From NCBI RefSeq assembly GCF_008728515.1, contig NC_044981.1, positions 136,525,937 through 136,589,936 on the forward strand: 64,000 nt of DNA, given 5' to 3'. The notes beneath the pieces are model-generated. The model was not told the origin of the DNA, searched no databases, and worked only from the letters and a program-made list of their open reading frames with translations. Positions 22,001-31,337 of the stretch are shown here, one piece after another. The translations under genes were made by a program, and so were the position numbers. The DNA is from Papio anubis (taxonomy: Eukaryota > Chordata > Mammalia > Primates > Cercopithecidae). Position 1 is the first letter of the stretch; every line of letters begins with the position of its first letter.

Positions 22001-25000
22001 AGTTTATAAAAGGATAGACTATCAAAAATAAGTCTATTCCCCATCTCATCCCCCAATCAACCACTGCTGACACTTTCTTGTACATTCTTACAGAAACAAG
22101 CTCTACATAAGCAAAACATATGTACTCATCATCAGATAATATATCAATATTATCTGATTACATATATGTATAAACAAGTGCTGATATGTCATATAAAATA
22201 ACATTTTGTTAAGTATTTTACTCAAAATCACCATCCAAAGCAACAAAAGTCCTAATCTACAAGCACATTCTTTGGAAAAAAGTTAAAGTACATGTAATCC
22301 AAGCAGAAGACAATGTGAAGTGAGCTAAAGTTGTATCTCAGTCTCCAATCTAGGATCATATGTAGTACTCTTATTTATATTATTGGACATATCTTCCCCA
22401 TCCTTTGCTTCTGCCAGGTACCTGAGGGCACTACCAACTTAGATCCAATTAGATAGTGTCTTTAACATGATTTATTTTGTTATTTACATCATGGCAAGTG
22501 ATCTTTGCAGTTAGAAGAACAATTTATACACAATACTTAATATTCACTATCTTGTGTACTGAACACTCTCCCACAGTTCATCAAATGTTAAATAACTAGT
22601 AATATGGTGTTTTAATGCTTTCTATAACGCAGAAATCTTTAATAGATTGTTATATAGGTGTTTAATAATGTTCTAGTGATATGTGGAGAAAACAGAGGTT
22701 TGGGAATTTAAACAAGATGAACAATCTATAAAAGGTGGATACTCTTTTGGTACATTTTTGATGCACTATCTTCTTTGATTCTCACAAGAACTCCGAGATA
22801 AAGCAACCCAATACCAATTATTTACATTATACTGTGCCAATTATTTTTTAAACTTTCAATGATAGCCCATTTATTTTGGTAGCAAAAACACCCCATAATA
22901 TGGCACAATTTCATTTGTTAATCTATACTTTGTACTTCTAAAGGTAAATAGCTTCCAGATACCCTCAGCATAAATTCCAAATTCCTTAACACTAAATCCC
23001 ACTTGACTGGGGTTCTAGTTTCACCTCTCACTGTTCTAAGCTTCCAGTTCTACACTAGGCCTTTTGAATTTCTTTGAGAATTCAAATGCAACCTTGCCTC
23101 TAGGCATCCTACTTGTTTATAGACTTCTCTGAAAAGTCCAGCTTCCCCCAAGATGTAAGGTTATATTGATCCACAGCACTCTGAACTTCCTATCACTGCA
23201 TAGACTACATCATGCTGTAATTTCTCACTTAGCTGTCTTCCTCAGTGTACTCTAAGGACACGAATTATGCCTAGCCTTTTCAACACTCTATCCCCAGTGT
23301 CCCTTAACATATTTTTTAATACATAGTAGGTAGCTAATAATTATTATTGCATGAAGACCCCACCACATCTCCCCAAATAAGGCAAAAAAAAGTTTTTTTA
23401 AAAATCAGATTTGATTAAACCACAGTGTCTTAAGACTTAATTCACTAACCTAGATGGAATACCCTTTCCTCTTCATGGTCATGAGCCATGGATATTGTGA
23501 TGGTTAATACTGAGTGTCAACTTGACTGAAGGATGAAAAGTATTGTTCCTGGGTGTGTCTGTAAGGGTGTTGCCAAAGGAAAATAATATTGGAGTCCGTG
23601 GACTGGGCAGACCCACCCTCAATCTGGGTGGGCACCATCTAATCAGCTGCCAGCATGGCTAGAATAAAGCAGGCAGAAGAATGTGAAAGTACTTGACTTG
23701 CTGAGTCTTCCAGCCTTCATCTTTCTCCCGTGCTGGATGCTTCCTGCCTTTGAACATCAGACTACAAGTTCTTCAGCTTTTGGACTCTTGGACTTACACC
23801 ACTTATTTACCAGTGGCTCTAGGGCCTTCAGCCACAGAGTGAAGGCTGCATTGTCGGCTTCCCTACTTTTGAGGTTTTGGGACTGGGACTGGAACTGGCT
23901 TCATTGCTCCTCAGCTTGCAGATGGCCTATTGTGGGACTTCACCTTGTGACTGTGTGAGTCAATACTCCTTAATAAACTCCACTTCATATATACATCTAT
24001 CCTATTAGTTCTGTCCCTCTAGCGAACCCTAATACAGATACTGAGACAAATTAGTATTACTTTTTCAGATGTCACAGAAATTTTTTCAAGTAACCTATAT
24101 GCTTTCAAGCAACCTTACTCCAATGCACTAAGGTTTATATTAAAATGGTCAGAACAAAAGTTAGTTTTAGGGTATGAGCTAGGCATTCTAACTTGAAAAA
24201 GGTAAGCTATTCCATCAGTAAGTTACTTTTAAAAATCCGCTTGCTTAAAAATAAATCAAAGGAAAATTTATAAAGAAATACTTATTACAGTCTCAGTTGA
24301 CAGAAAGACTGGGCCAGTCTGACTTCCTCCTCCCTTTGTCATAGCACTTTTGAATTTTACATGAACTATAAGCACCCAGATATTTGCACAGCATTTCTTT
24401 ATATTTAACATGTTAACTCTCTCCCTAGTATCATCCCTGGGGCTAAACAATCAAATAAGGCATAAAACAAACAAAATAACAAAAAGCTAGTGAAGAATGA
24501 TAAAATAATACAAAGAAATTATAAATAAAATGCTAGAAATAACATCAATCCACATACAGTTGCATTTACAAAATTAATTGTAGACTCAGAATGTTGAAGC
24601 TATTATGCAAAACACCAGGAATACAAAAATTTCCAAATTCAAGTTCCCAGACTAGTAGGATAATCAAACCCATAAAGAAAAAGGCAAATGTGTGACAACA
24701 GATGATGGAAAGAAGGATAAGATTGATCCTTTCTAAGGACATTAAGGAAAGCTTCACTGAAGTAACATATGAACTGGATTTTGAAAAAATTGTACGTTGC
24801 CAAGTAGAGGGAAGACTTCTTCAAGCAAAAGAAACATCATGTACAAATGCAGCATAAAAGTAGATTAATTTTGTGTTAAAGATAATGGGAGACAAAAAAG
24901 GAGCTACTCACTCTCCTCAAGAAGCTGCATACCGCACTAGGAGGCATCAACATATGAAACTCCTAGACAACAGTGTTAAGAGTCCCAGCAGCTCAATTGT

Positions 25001-27117
25001 ATGATGTATACTCTTACTGCTGTCCAAGTTCAGAAAAAGAACCGATCAAAACTAACTGCCTTAACTACAGAAAACTTTGTGGATGATGTGGGATGCAAGT
25101 GAATTACACTTCCACATAATCTCATTTGATCTTACCTTAGGTCTTTTCATGATTCTAGCTTTTCTTTACAAATGCTGCTCCCTTTAATTTTAAGGTTCCT
25201 CTCACTTAACCTTGGAATAACTTTCAGGTGTAGTTTAATGCTAACTCATTGAACTTTCTGATAACTCATTGAACTGGGTAAGATTATGAAGTGTCAAAGG
25301 TGAGCAGAAAGCTATAAACCATGCCATATACCAGACAGTGAAGGGGAACTGTTTAATGAAAGCCAAAGACGACGAGCATACTACCTGGGAAAATCTAGTG
25401 ACCAAAAGAACATTCTATACCCCATCAATGCAACCGCTTGAAATTTCAACTCACCCACTTTCCCATGCCACCTGGATCCCACCGCACTATGGAGCTCCTC
25501 TGTCCATGGGTTCTTCAGAGGAAGAAAGGGGTAGATGTGGGAGGATGCTAACTACTTGAGAAATTTCGACTAAGCAATTTGCACCAGTTGGTAGTCTCCT
25601 GGATATCTTTGATCAGGTACATTTCCTCTCCCTCCATTTAGAAGCCCCAGTGAAAGCTCCATAATATACTACGTAAAAATGTTTTGCAAGTGAATTTTAT
25701 TTTAATTCCGTTCATTTGTGCCACCTCTATCACCAGCATGGGGTAGTTAATTGGGGTCGAAGCACAAGACAGCCTGTATTGCCTCTTCTCACAGGATTTA
25801 AGAAAGTAACAAAAAAGAAGGGCAGAAGATTGAAGTAATACTTTTCTGGGGGAAAATGTGTTTTTGTTGTGTTTTGGCTTCAGAGACCAAATATGGAGAA
25901 AAGTGGTGATAATTCTATAGCAGTTTAGCAAAAAGGAAGAAACAGATACGGTAGCAGTGGAGAACTCCGGGAAGTAAAAGAGTAAAGAGGAGGTAGAAAA
26001 ACCAATGTAGTTTAAGAACAGCTAGGATGATGCATTCCCAAGACTATTCATGCAGTATGCTCTTATTATCCACAATTCTGTACCTTTATCTCCTGGAAAT
26101 TATGTGTCCATTTGTAATGGCTCCTTTACTCAAAGAGCCAAGGACAAGATACCGAACATGCCTCCTGTGGTTTAAACCTAGAGAAACAGCGTTCATTGTG
26201 CCAGAGGAATATGTGTTCCAAGCATTCAACACACAAACTGAATTTATTTCAAGGCAGAAACATTATTATACAGTGGGTTGATTGTGGCTTCTTATTAGGA
26301 GAATATTATGCTTCAGGTATTATGAGTCAGATAAGCAGGCTTTAGTAGTCTAGCTTAAAAACTGACTAGGTGTTCTATTATTTGTCTAGCAAAATGAATT
26401 AACAGTTGAGAGCATTATTCCTACAAATAAACTTTCCCATCAGGGTCCTTTAGTAAGCACCCTAACCTAGAGGAAATAGGGCAACATGTTTGGTTAAATG
26501 CGTTAATAGAGGAGAGACGGAGGGAGGCAAGGGAGGGAGGCAAGAAGGGAGGCCCTTAAAAGGCATGTGAGCAATGCCTTTTACAATAGCTAAATAAAAA
26601 TGGCACAGACTGAATTCCAAAATCTATTTTTTAAAGGGTGAATCTTTCATACCCTTTGCAAGTACATTAATCACGGTGCCAGATTGTGTCCCTAAACAGC
26701 AATATTTAAAAACTGTAAGCAGTAACTGTACGTTAAGCTCACGTGACTAAGAGCCTCCCTTTAAGAAGATCCAGATATTTACGTTTCGGCGCGGCCCGGT
26801 ACAACTGAGCTCCAGGAATATGAACTCACATGCCAGGGTAGGGCATACGTAACCTGTCATTGCTGGAACTGCCTTAAACATGGGCCTGAAAGAGCTATAA
26901 ATTGGCTCGGGGCGGAAAAACAAAGGCTGGAGGTTACTGCCCTTACCTCTCCCGTGCCCCATTCCCAGCCCGAGAAGGGATGGAATCTCACCAGTAAGTC
27001 ACCACTTTTCTCCAGACGAAGTTGAGGCTTCTGTCGCCTGAAGACTCGCTTTAGAAAGCCACGGGGAGCCTTCCGCTTTATCTGCTTCTTCTGGGAGACT
27101 ATGGTCGACAGCGCCAT
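18992..27117 (-). CDS. CENPW: centromere protein W (CENP-W), three coding exons
   Basis: The join 27117-26992, 21241-21128, 19018-18992 encodes 42 + 38 + 8 = 88 residues, the usual CENP-W length. CENP-W is a histone-fold protein that pairs with CENP-T. With CENP-S and CENP-X it forms the DNA-binding CENP-TWSX complex of the inner kinetochore. The N-terminus is strongly basic (KKQIKRKAPRGFLKRVFRRQ, residues 10-29); the histone fold follows, and the protein ends VILKKSRG. Both introns (5,750 and 2,109 bases) are phase 0 with GT-AG ends. The ATG at 27117 has A at -3 and G at +4, a strong context. Compared with human CENP-W from memory, residues 10, 27, 29 and 65 appear changed, all conservatively or within the basic tail, so the gene looks functional. 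Confidence 0.97.
20057..20310 (+). repeat. L1M 3'-end repeat, copy 1 (intron 2)
   Basis: Text such as ACTATAGTTATATAAGAC, GGTGCATGGGAACTCTAAAC and AGACTGTCAAAAATAAGTTT is paralleled in order at 21865-22115. The first half resembles the 3' end of L1M elements, and the similarity continues past the presumed tail. Confidence 0.6.
20484..20574 (-). repeat. Alu 3' fragment
   Basis: A T-rich tail, then TTGAGACGCACTTTTGCTCT through CACTGCAACCTCTGCC. Only about 90 bases of the Alu 3' end remain. Confidence 0.85.
20612..20798 (+). mobile_element. THE1-type MaLR LTR with internal deletion
   Basis: Begins TGATATGGTTTGGCTTTGTG and ends GAAAATGGACTAATACA. About 187 bases versus roughly 350 for a full LTR; the middle, after TCTGATAGTGAGTGAATTC, is missing. 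Confidence 0.8.
21128..21241 (-). CDS. CENPW: CENPW coding exon 2
   Basis: 114 bases, 38 codons, phase 0 at both ends, encoding the histone-fold core from VHLNCLLFVHRLAEE to EHVLAAAK. The acceptor is TGTTTTAAAG before 21241; the donor is GTAAAA after 21128. It contains cysteines at residues 47, 63 and 67 of the protein. Residue 65 is serine, where I recall asparagine in human. Confidence 0.97.
21865..22115 (+). repeat. L1M 3'-end repeat, copy 2 (intron 1)
   Basis: Collinear with 20057-20310 in the same orientation, including GGATAGACTATCAAAAATAA and TTACAGAAACAAGCTCTACA. Identity looks moderate with several indels. The two copies lie on either side of CENPW exon 2. Confidence 0.6.
22131..22158. 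repeat. AT-rich inverted repeat
   Basis: ATCAGATAATAT and ATATTATCTGAT form 12-base arms around a 4-base centre. Confidence 0.7.
22930..23370 (+). repeat. L2 LINE 3' end
   Basis: Ends with the characteristic L2 series: TATCCCCAGTGTCCC, ACATAGTAGGTAGCTAATAA, TTATTATTGCATGAAG. Heavily diverged. Confidence 0.7.
23496..24036 (+). mobile_element. solo ERVL-type LTR (MLT2-like) in CENPW intron 1
   Basis: About 541 bases from TGTGATGGTTAATACTGAGT to GAACCCTAATACA. Includes GTGTCAACTTGACTGAAGG and CCTATTAGTTCTGTCCCTCT, typical of MLT2 LTRs. Flanked by GATAT (23491-23495) and GATAC (24037-24041), a 5-bp duplication with one change. It is antisense to CENPW. A 91-codon open frame inside (23683-23958) is judged fortuitous. 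Confidence 0.8.
25104..25257 (+). repeat. 154-bp direct repeat, copy A (CENPW intron 1)
   Basis: Same length as 27653-27806 with 5 mismatches by eye and no indels (about 97% identity). It begins TTACACTTCCACATAATCTC. Part of it (CACTTAACCTTGGAATAAC) faintly recalls a MIR core. Such identity without indels implies a duplication or gene conversion far younger than any MIR. Confidence 0.9.
26512..26553 (+). repeat. GGGA-rich purine tract
   Basis: GAGGGAGGCAAGGGAGGGAG and related units, all purine except a few C's; G-rich with several GGG runs, about 440 bases inside intron 1 from the exon 1 donor. Confidence 0.8.
26992..27117 (-). CDS. CENPW: CENPW coding exon 1
   Basis: 126 bases, 42 codons, from MALSTIVSQKK to EKSGDLL, ending at a CTG codon followed by donor GTGAGA. 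The first in-frame ATG (27117-27115) is used. No upstream ATG occurs on the minus strand between it and about 27385, so the leader is free of uORFs. An open frame extends upstream only through a TTG at 27129, which I reject as the start. Confidence 0.97.
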
Positions 27118-27253
27118 CCTCTCCGTCAAGTACCAGCTGCCTCAGCTTCCGAGGTGCTCTCTGTATCGCACACAAACTCCGGGGACACTGGGCCAGCGAT
27201 AACAATCCGGTCCCTCTTACGCTTCTTCAGGCAGAGAAACCCGGGTCAGAACT

Positions 27254-27268
27254 TTCGAATCCACCGCC
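27254..27268 (-). promoter_or_regulatory. CDE/CHR-like cell-cycle element
   Basis: On the minus strand: GGCGG (27268-27264), spacer TGGA (27263-27260), TTCGAA (27259-27254). The tandem CDE-4 nt-CHR layout is the arrangement described for G2/M genes bound by DREAM/MMB complexes, such as CDC25C; TTCGAA is a reported variant of the TTTGAA CHR. It lies 137 bases upstream of the ATG, where such elements usually sit near the transcription start. Confidence 0.65.
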
Positions 27269-27294
27269 AACGGAACGCGCCCGTCGCTCAGTAG

Positions 27295-27302
27295 TGACGT
27301 CA
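27295..27302. promoter_or_regulatory. CRE palindrome 1
   Basis: A perfect TGACGTCA, the consensus CREB/ATF site, 178 bases upstream of the CENPW ATG. Confidence 0.8.
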
Positions 27303-27380
27303 ACCCTGAGCAAGCCCCGCCCCCGGAGGCGCCTGGCTGTAGGTGGAAAACGCCCACGGTGGGCGGGTCCCGGGAATACC

Positions 27381-27388
27381 TGACGTCA
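27381..27388. promoter_or_regulatory. CRE palindrome 2
   Basis: A second perfect TGACGTCA, 86 bases from the first, beyond the GC boxes. Confidence 0.8.
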
Positions 27389-27652
27389 TTAAGAGTCGGC
27401 CTCCTCCTTTCATCACATTCTGTATTATAACTTTTGCTCTGTGAAACTATTTCTGCTAGGTTCCCTAGAGATGATTGGAAGTTGTGGAGAGATAGATTGG
27501 TAAGCCAAGGCAGTTCTTCAAGTACTCACTCTATTCTGTCCCTAATACCAATGAACAGAAGTTTGTGACGTTTTATCAGGATTCCTAAAGCACCAATGCA
27601 ATGCCTTCCTAGCAAGGAATGCATGATTTTCAGATACTAACAGTTAAGAATT

Positions 27653-27806
27653 TTACACTTCTACATAATTTCATTTGATCTTACCTTAGGTCTTTTCATG
27701 ATTCTAGCTTTTCTTTACAAATGCTGCTCCCTTTAATTTTAAGGTTCCTCTCACTTAACCTTGCAACAACTTTCAGGTGTAGTTTAATGCTAACTTATTG
27801 AACTTT
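27653..27806 (+). repeat. 154-bp direct repeat, copy B (upstream of CENPW)
   Basis: Partner of 25104-25257, offset 2,549 bases. The mismatches seen are C/T, C/T, G/C, T/C and C/T. Similarity ends abruptly on both sides. The pair encloses exon 1 and the whole promoter. Confidence 0.9.
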
Positions 27807-27867
27807 GTGTTACTTCTTCAAGCTGTTAATTTATCTATCATCTGTCCTACTATAGAAGTATTAATAG

Positions 27868-28048
27868 TTATCAAACCTTAATGTGCATCAAAATCACCTA
27901 GGGGACTTGTTAAACTACTCTTTGCGGGGCCCGGCTCCCAGAGTTTCTCATTCACTAGATCTAGGGGATACTCAAAAATTTGCAATTCTAACAAGTCAGG
28001 GACATTGGCATTTGCTAGTCTGCGGACCAATCTTTGAGATCCGCTGTC
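27868..28048 (-). mobile_element. MER5A-like hAT element
   Basis: Reverse orientation to the copy at 15362. Contains GTGCATCAAAATCACCTAGG, CCAGAGTTTCTCATTCACTA and GCGGACCAATCTTTGAGATC. Confidence 0.8.
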
Positions 28049-28139
28049 ATTTTAATTATAATTATCTCTAATACTATCTCTATTGAGATCTCAATATTAT
28101 ATTATTGTGATCTCACCCACACAAATGATCATTCTGCTA

Positions 28140-30070
28140 TCTGACCTCCCATTTCTAAGACCTCCTCTCTGCTGATCATCTTCTCCTACACCCTTGAGTT
28201 ATTCACGCCTGTGGTCATACCCTAGGTGGTGTCATTACTAAATACCTTACCTTCGGTTTGATCTGCCACTTTCAATTTAGTTGTCTCTCTTCAACCGCAT
28301 CTTCTATCTTTTGAACTTACTCCCTCCAACAATTCTTCGATGCTACTGGGACTACTGTCCTATCTTTTCCAGTTCCTCTCACCACACCCCCACAGCCCTG
28401 CCACCCCACTCTATGCCTTATCTTCCCTCCTGTAGCCCATTGTGCATTGATCATCATAATACTCCCCTGTATTTCTCCACAACTTTCTAGCCATTCTCTT
28501 TTATCCTCATACTAATCTGGCAACATTCCAACTCTGCTTAAGTTAAAATCTCAATCTATTCAACACTTGCATCTGTGTATTAATATTGGCTTAGGAAAAC
28601 AACACTCACAGGTATATGTGTGATCTCAATTCAAATTCATGACCACTCATGTGGGCTCTAAGTACTGCAACAATCCTTTGATATTTCCTAAAGCCATTCA
28701 TTCATTTACTCATTCTCTTAAACAGCTATGTCATGCCTTCTATTCTTTCTTACCTACCTCATTCTCAATCTCCAGTGATGACATTGCTTCAACAACAAAA
28801 TAAAATGTTAAAAAATCCATGGAGACTTTCTGTATGCTTTCACCACCCTATCTTCCCATCCGTCTCCACCTGCTCCCATGGATGAGATGCGAACTACTAC
28901 ACTTGTGCCCAAGATCAAGCCCCTTCCCCTTTCTTAAGGACATTTCTGTAGCAATTCTCCTTGCTCCTCTGCTTCATGAATTTTCCTTCTTTGCCGATTT
29001 TTTTCCATCAGCATCCACACAGTTTATAATATCTCCAGGTTTTTGAAAACCCTCTCTTAACCTTACCTTTTGCTGTTGTCCTTCTACAAAACAAAACAAA
29101 ACTAGAAACAGTTGGCTAAATTCAATGTCTCCAAATACTGTCCTCTCATTCTCTGTTGAAGCCAGTACAATCAGACTTTTCTACCTATCTCTTCACCAAA
29201 ATTGTTTTGGTCAACATGACCAATAGCATCATACTTGCAAGTCCTATGGCCAATTTTCAGGCTTCAGTTTATTCGTCTTATCAGAAGTATTTGTTGAGTT
29301 TCATGATTTTTCCTTCCATAAAGCAATATATTTAATTGGATATGATTCTCTTCTGTTTTTCTTTGTACTTGATAGCACCTCAGTCTCCTTTTCTGGTTCT
29401 TCCTTTTCTTTTTGATCTCTAAATTTTAGAGTACCCCATGACCACATCCTGAGATTTCTCCTCTATCTATACTCATACCCCATGTGATCTTGTCCAGTAT
29501 AATGGCTTTAAATACCAAATTTACATCTCCAGCTGATTCTCCCCTAAACTTCAGGCATGTATATCCATTCATCTGATGGACTAGAATTCTAAAAGTCATC
29601 TTAACACCATGTCAAAAATTAGGCCTTGATCTGCCCTTGCTCCCCAAACATGTTTCTCCCACTCTCTTACTTATCTTATCTGCTAGAACTTCCAACCTTC
29701 CAATTACTTAAGCCAAAATCTTGGAATCTGCCTTAGTCCCTCTCTTTATCTCACCCCACATTCAATCTTTCAGCAAATTCTGTCAGTTCTGCTTGCAGTA
29801 TCTGATCACATCTCACCACTTCCACTGCTGCTGCACTTGGCCTAGACACCATCATTCACATGGCTTATTGCAACATCCTCCTGAGAGTGTCTCAATCTGT
29901 TTCTATTCTTTCTCAACAGAAGAGCTAAATTTAATTCAGATTATGTCATCTCAGGCTTCACTAGTTGTTTCCTGTCTCCCTTAAAATCAAAAACAAAGTC
30001 CCTATAATGACCTGAGGCCTTACCTGCCCTCTACAAATGCACATGCACTTACAAATATATAATTAACTTT
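28140..30070 (+). repeat. pyrimidine-rich diverged LINE (L2-like), no gene
   Basis: Long C/T-rich stretch. Its last part (CATGGCTTATTGCAACATCC, GATTATGTCATCTCAGGCTT, CCTATAATGACCTGAGGCCT) resembles old L2-type LINE sequence. The earlier part is unassigned. Many short open frames here result from composition. Confidence 0.4.
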
Positions 30071-30129
30071 CTTATCTTCTACAATGGAGCAACTCACTCT
30101 CCACCAACTGTGTTAGTCTCCTTAATAGA

Positions 30130-30934
30130 TTCAATGGTCCAGATGTTTTTGTCCCCCCAAAATTCATATTTTGAAATCTAATCATCAATATGCTAATATT
30201 AAGAGGTAAGGGCTTTGGGAGATGATTATGTCGTGAGTAGAGGGCAGAGTCCTCATAAATGGGATTAATTTCCTTATAAAAGAGGTCCCAGAGGACTGCA
30301 TTCCCTTTTCCACCAGCTGGGAACATAGCTAGAAGGCACACCATCTATGAACCCCAAAAGAGGGCCCTCACCAGAACCTGACTTTGCTGGCACCATGATC
30401 TCAGACTTTCCATCCTTCAGAACTGTGAAAAACAAATTTCTGTTGTTTATAAGTGCTATCGTTTGAATGTTCCCTTTAAAACACACTGAAACTTAATCCA
30501 CACTGTGGCAGTATTGAGAGGTGAGGCCTTTAGGAGGTGATTGGGTCCCGAGGGTTATGTCTTTATGAATGATTTAATCCCTCCATGGGTTAATGGATTA
30601 ATGGGATATCATGGGAGGGGAACGGGAACTGTGGCTTTATAAGACGAGGAAGAGAGTCCTGAGCTAACACATTAGCATGCTCAGCCTCCTCACGATGTGA
30701 TACCATGCACCATCTCAGGAATTTGCAGAAAGCCCCCACTGGCAAGAAGGCCCTCACCAGATGCAGCCCCTTCACCTTTAACTTCCTGGCCTCCATAATT
30801 GAAAAAAAATAAAGTTCATTTCTTGTAGATTACCCAGTTTTAAGCATTCTGTAATTGCAAGAGAAAATTAACTTAGACAATAAGCCCCCCAATCTATGTT
30901 ATTTTTGTTATATCACCCCAAACAGACTAAGATA
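30130..30934 (+). mobile_element. MaLR-type LTR, interrupted by another LTR
   Basis: The left part, 30130-30453 (TTGTCCCCCCAAAATTCATA ... TTCTGTTGTTTATAAG), resumes at 30885 and ends AACAGACTAAGATA at 30934. It is a relative of the LTR at 16908-17262. The middle is occupied by the LTR at 30454-30879. Confidence 0.8.
30454..30879 (+). mobile_element. solo MaLR LTR (MSTD-like) nested in an older LTR
   Basis: 426 bases from TGCTATCGTTTGAATGTTCC to ATTAACTTAGACA. Flanked on both sides by ATAAG (30449-30453 and 30880-30884), a perfect 5-bp duplication. Contains an AATAAA signal near 30808. Confidence 0.85.
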
Positions 30935-31026
30935 TTTCAGACAGACCTCAAGTACATGCAGCACAACATACTCACACACCCATCAGGTGTTTGCACTAAC
31001 TATTCTCTCTGCTAAGAATGCTTTTT

Positions 31027-31325
31027 GGCCAGACAGGATGGCTCATGCCTGTAATCCCAGCACTTTGGGAGGCCAAGGTGGGCGGATCACCTGAGGTCAG
31101 GAGTTCAAGACCATCCTGGCAAACATGGTGAAACCCTGTCTCTACTGAACATACAAAAATTAGCTGGGCGTGGTGGTGCACACCTGTAATCCCAGCTACT
31201 CAGGAGGCTGAGGCAGGAGAATTGGTTGAACCCGGGAGGCAGAGGTTGCACTGAGTGGAGATGGCACCAGTACACTCCAGCTTGGGCAACATAGTGAGAC
31301 TTTGTCTCAAAAGAAAAAAGAAAAA
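31027..31325 (+). repeat. Alu element (AluS-like)
   Basis: Complete dimer with an A-rich tail, flanked by AAGAATGCTTTT at 31014-31025 and 31326-31337 (perfect 12-bp duplication). Confidence 0.95.
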
Positions 31326-31337
31326 AAGAATGCTTTT

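Larger units (their letters stand above)
21242..26991 (-). other. CENPW: CENPW intron 1
   Basis: Donor GTGAGATTCC after 26992 and acceptor TTTTAAAG before 21241. It contains an L1M-end copy (21865-22115), L2 (22930-23370), an MLT2-like LTR (23496-24036) and one copy of the 154-bp direct repeat (25104-25257). The remaining stretches (for example 24040-25100 and 25260-26500) show no exon I can support. Confidence 0.92.
27118..27410 (-). promoter_or_regulatory. CENPW: CENPW CpG-rich promoter and 5'UTR
   Basis: About 31 CpGs fall in 27001-27410, in a window otherwise poor in CpG. No TATA box is evident. It contains GC boxes (27315-27323 and 27361-27367), two CRE palindromes and a CDE/CHR-like pair. 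The transcription start is not visible directly; I expect it within about 27130-27260. The pattern fits a TATA-less, cell-cycle-regulated housekeeping-type promoter. Confidence 0.85.

Noticed and set aside
22131..22158. AT palindrome as a regulatory hairpin
   Set aside because: AT-rich inverted repeats of this length are common in such sequence, and nothing nearby uses it.
25338..25559. 73-codon frame in CENPW intron 1 as a novel small protein
   Set aside because: No domain, signal peptide or codon pattern recognised, and length is within chance. It lies on the opposite strand to CENPW without visible splice or promoter context.
26857..26991. Open frame continuing from exon 1 into intron 1
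   Set aside because: It runs past a GTGAGA donor exactly where the family sequence jumps to exon 2. The read-through residues have no family match.
27118..27129. In-frame extension of CENPW exon 1 upstream to a TTG at 27129
   Set aside because: TTG is not a credible start here. The ATG at 27117 has a strong context, matches the family N-terminus MALSTIV, and is the first ATG of the leader.
27303..27900. Divergent gene on the plus strand from the CENPW CpG island
   Set aside because: No coding exon or splice-flanked frame is visible to the right. A non-coding divergent transcript is possible but cannot be supported from sequence alone.
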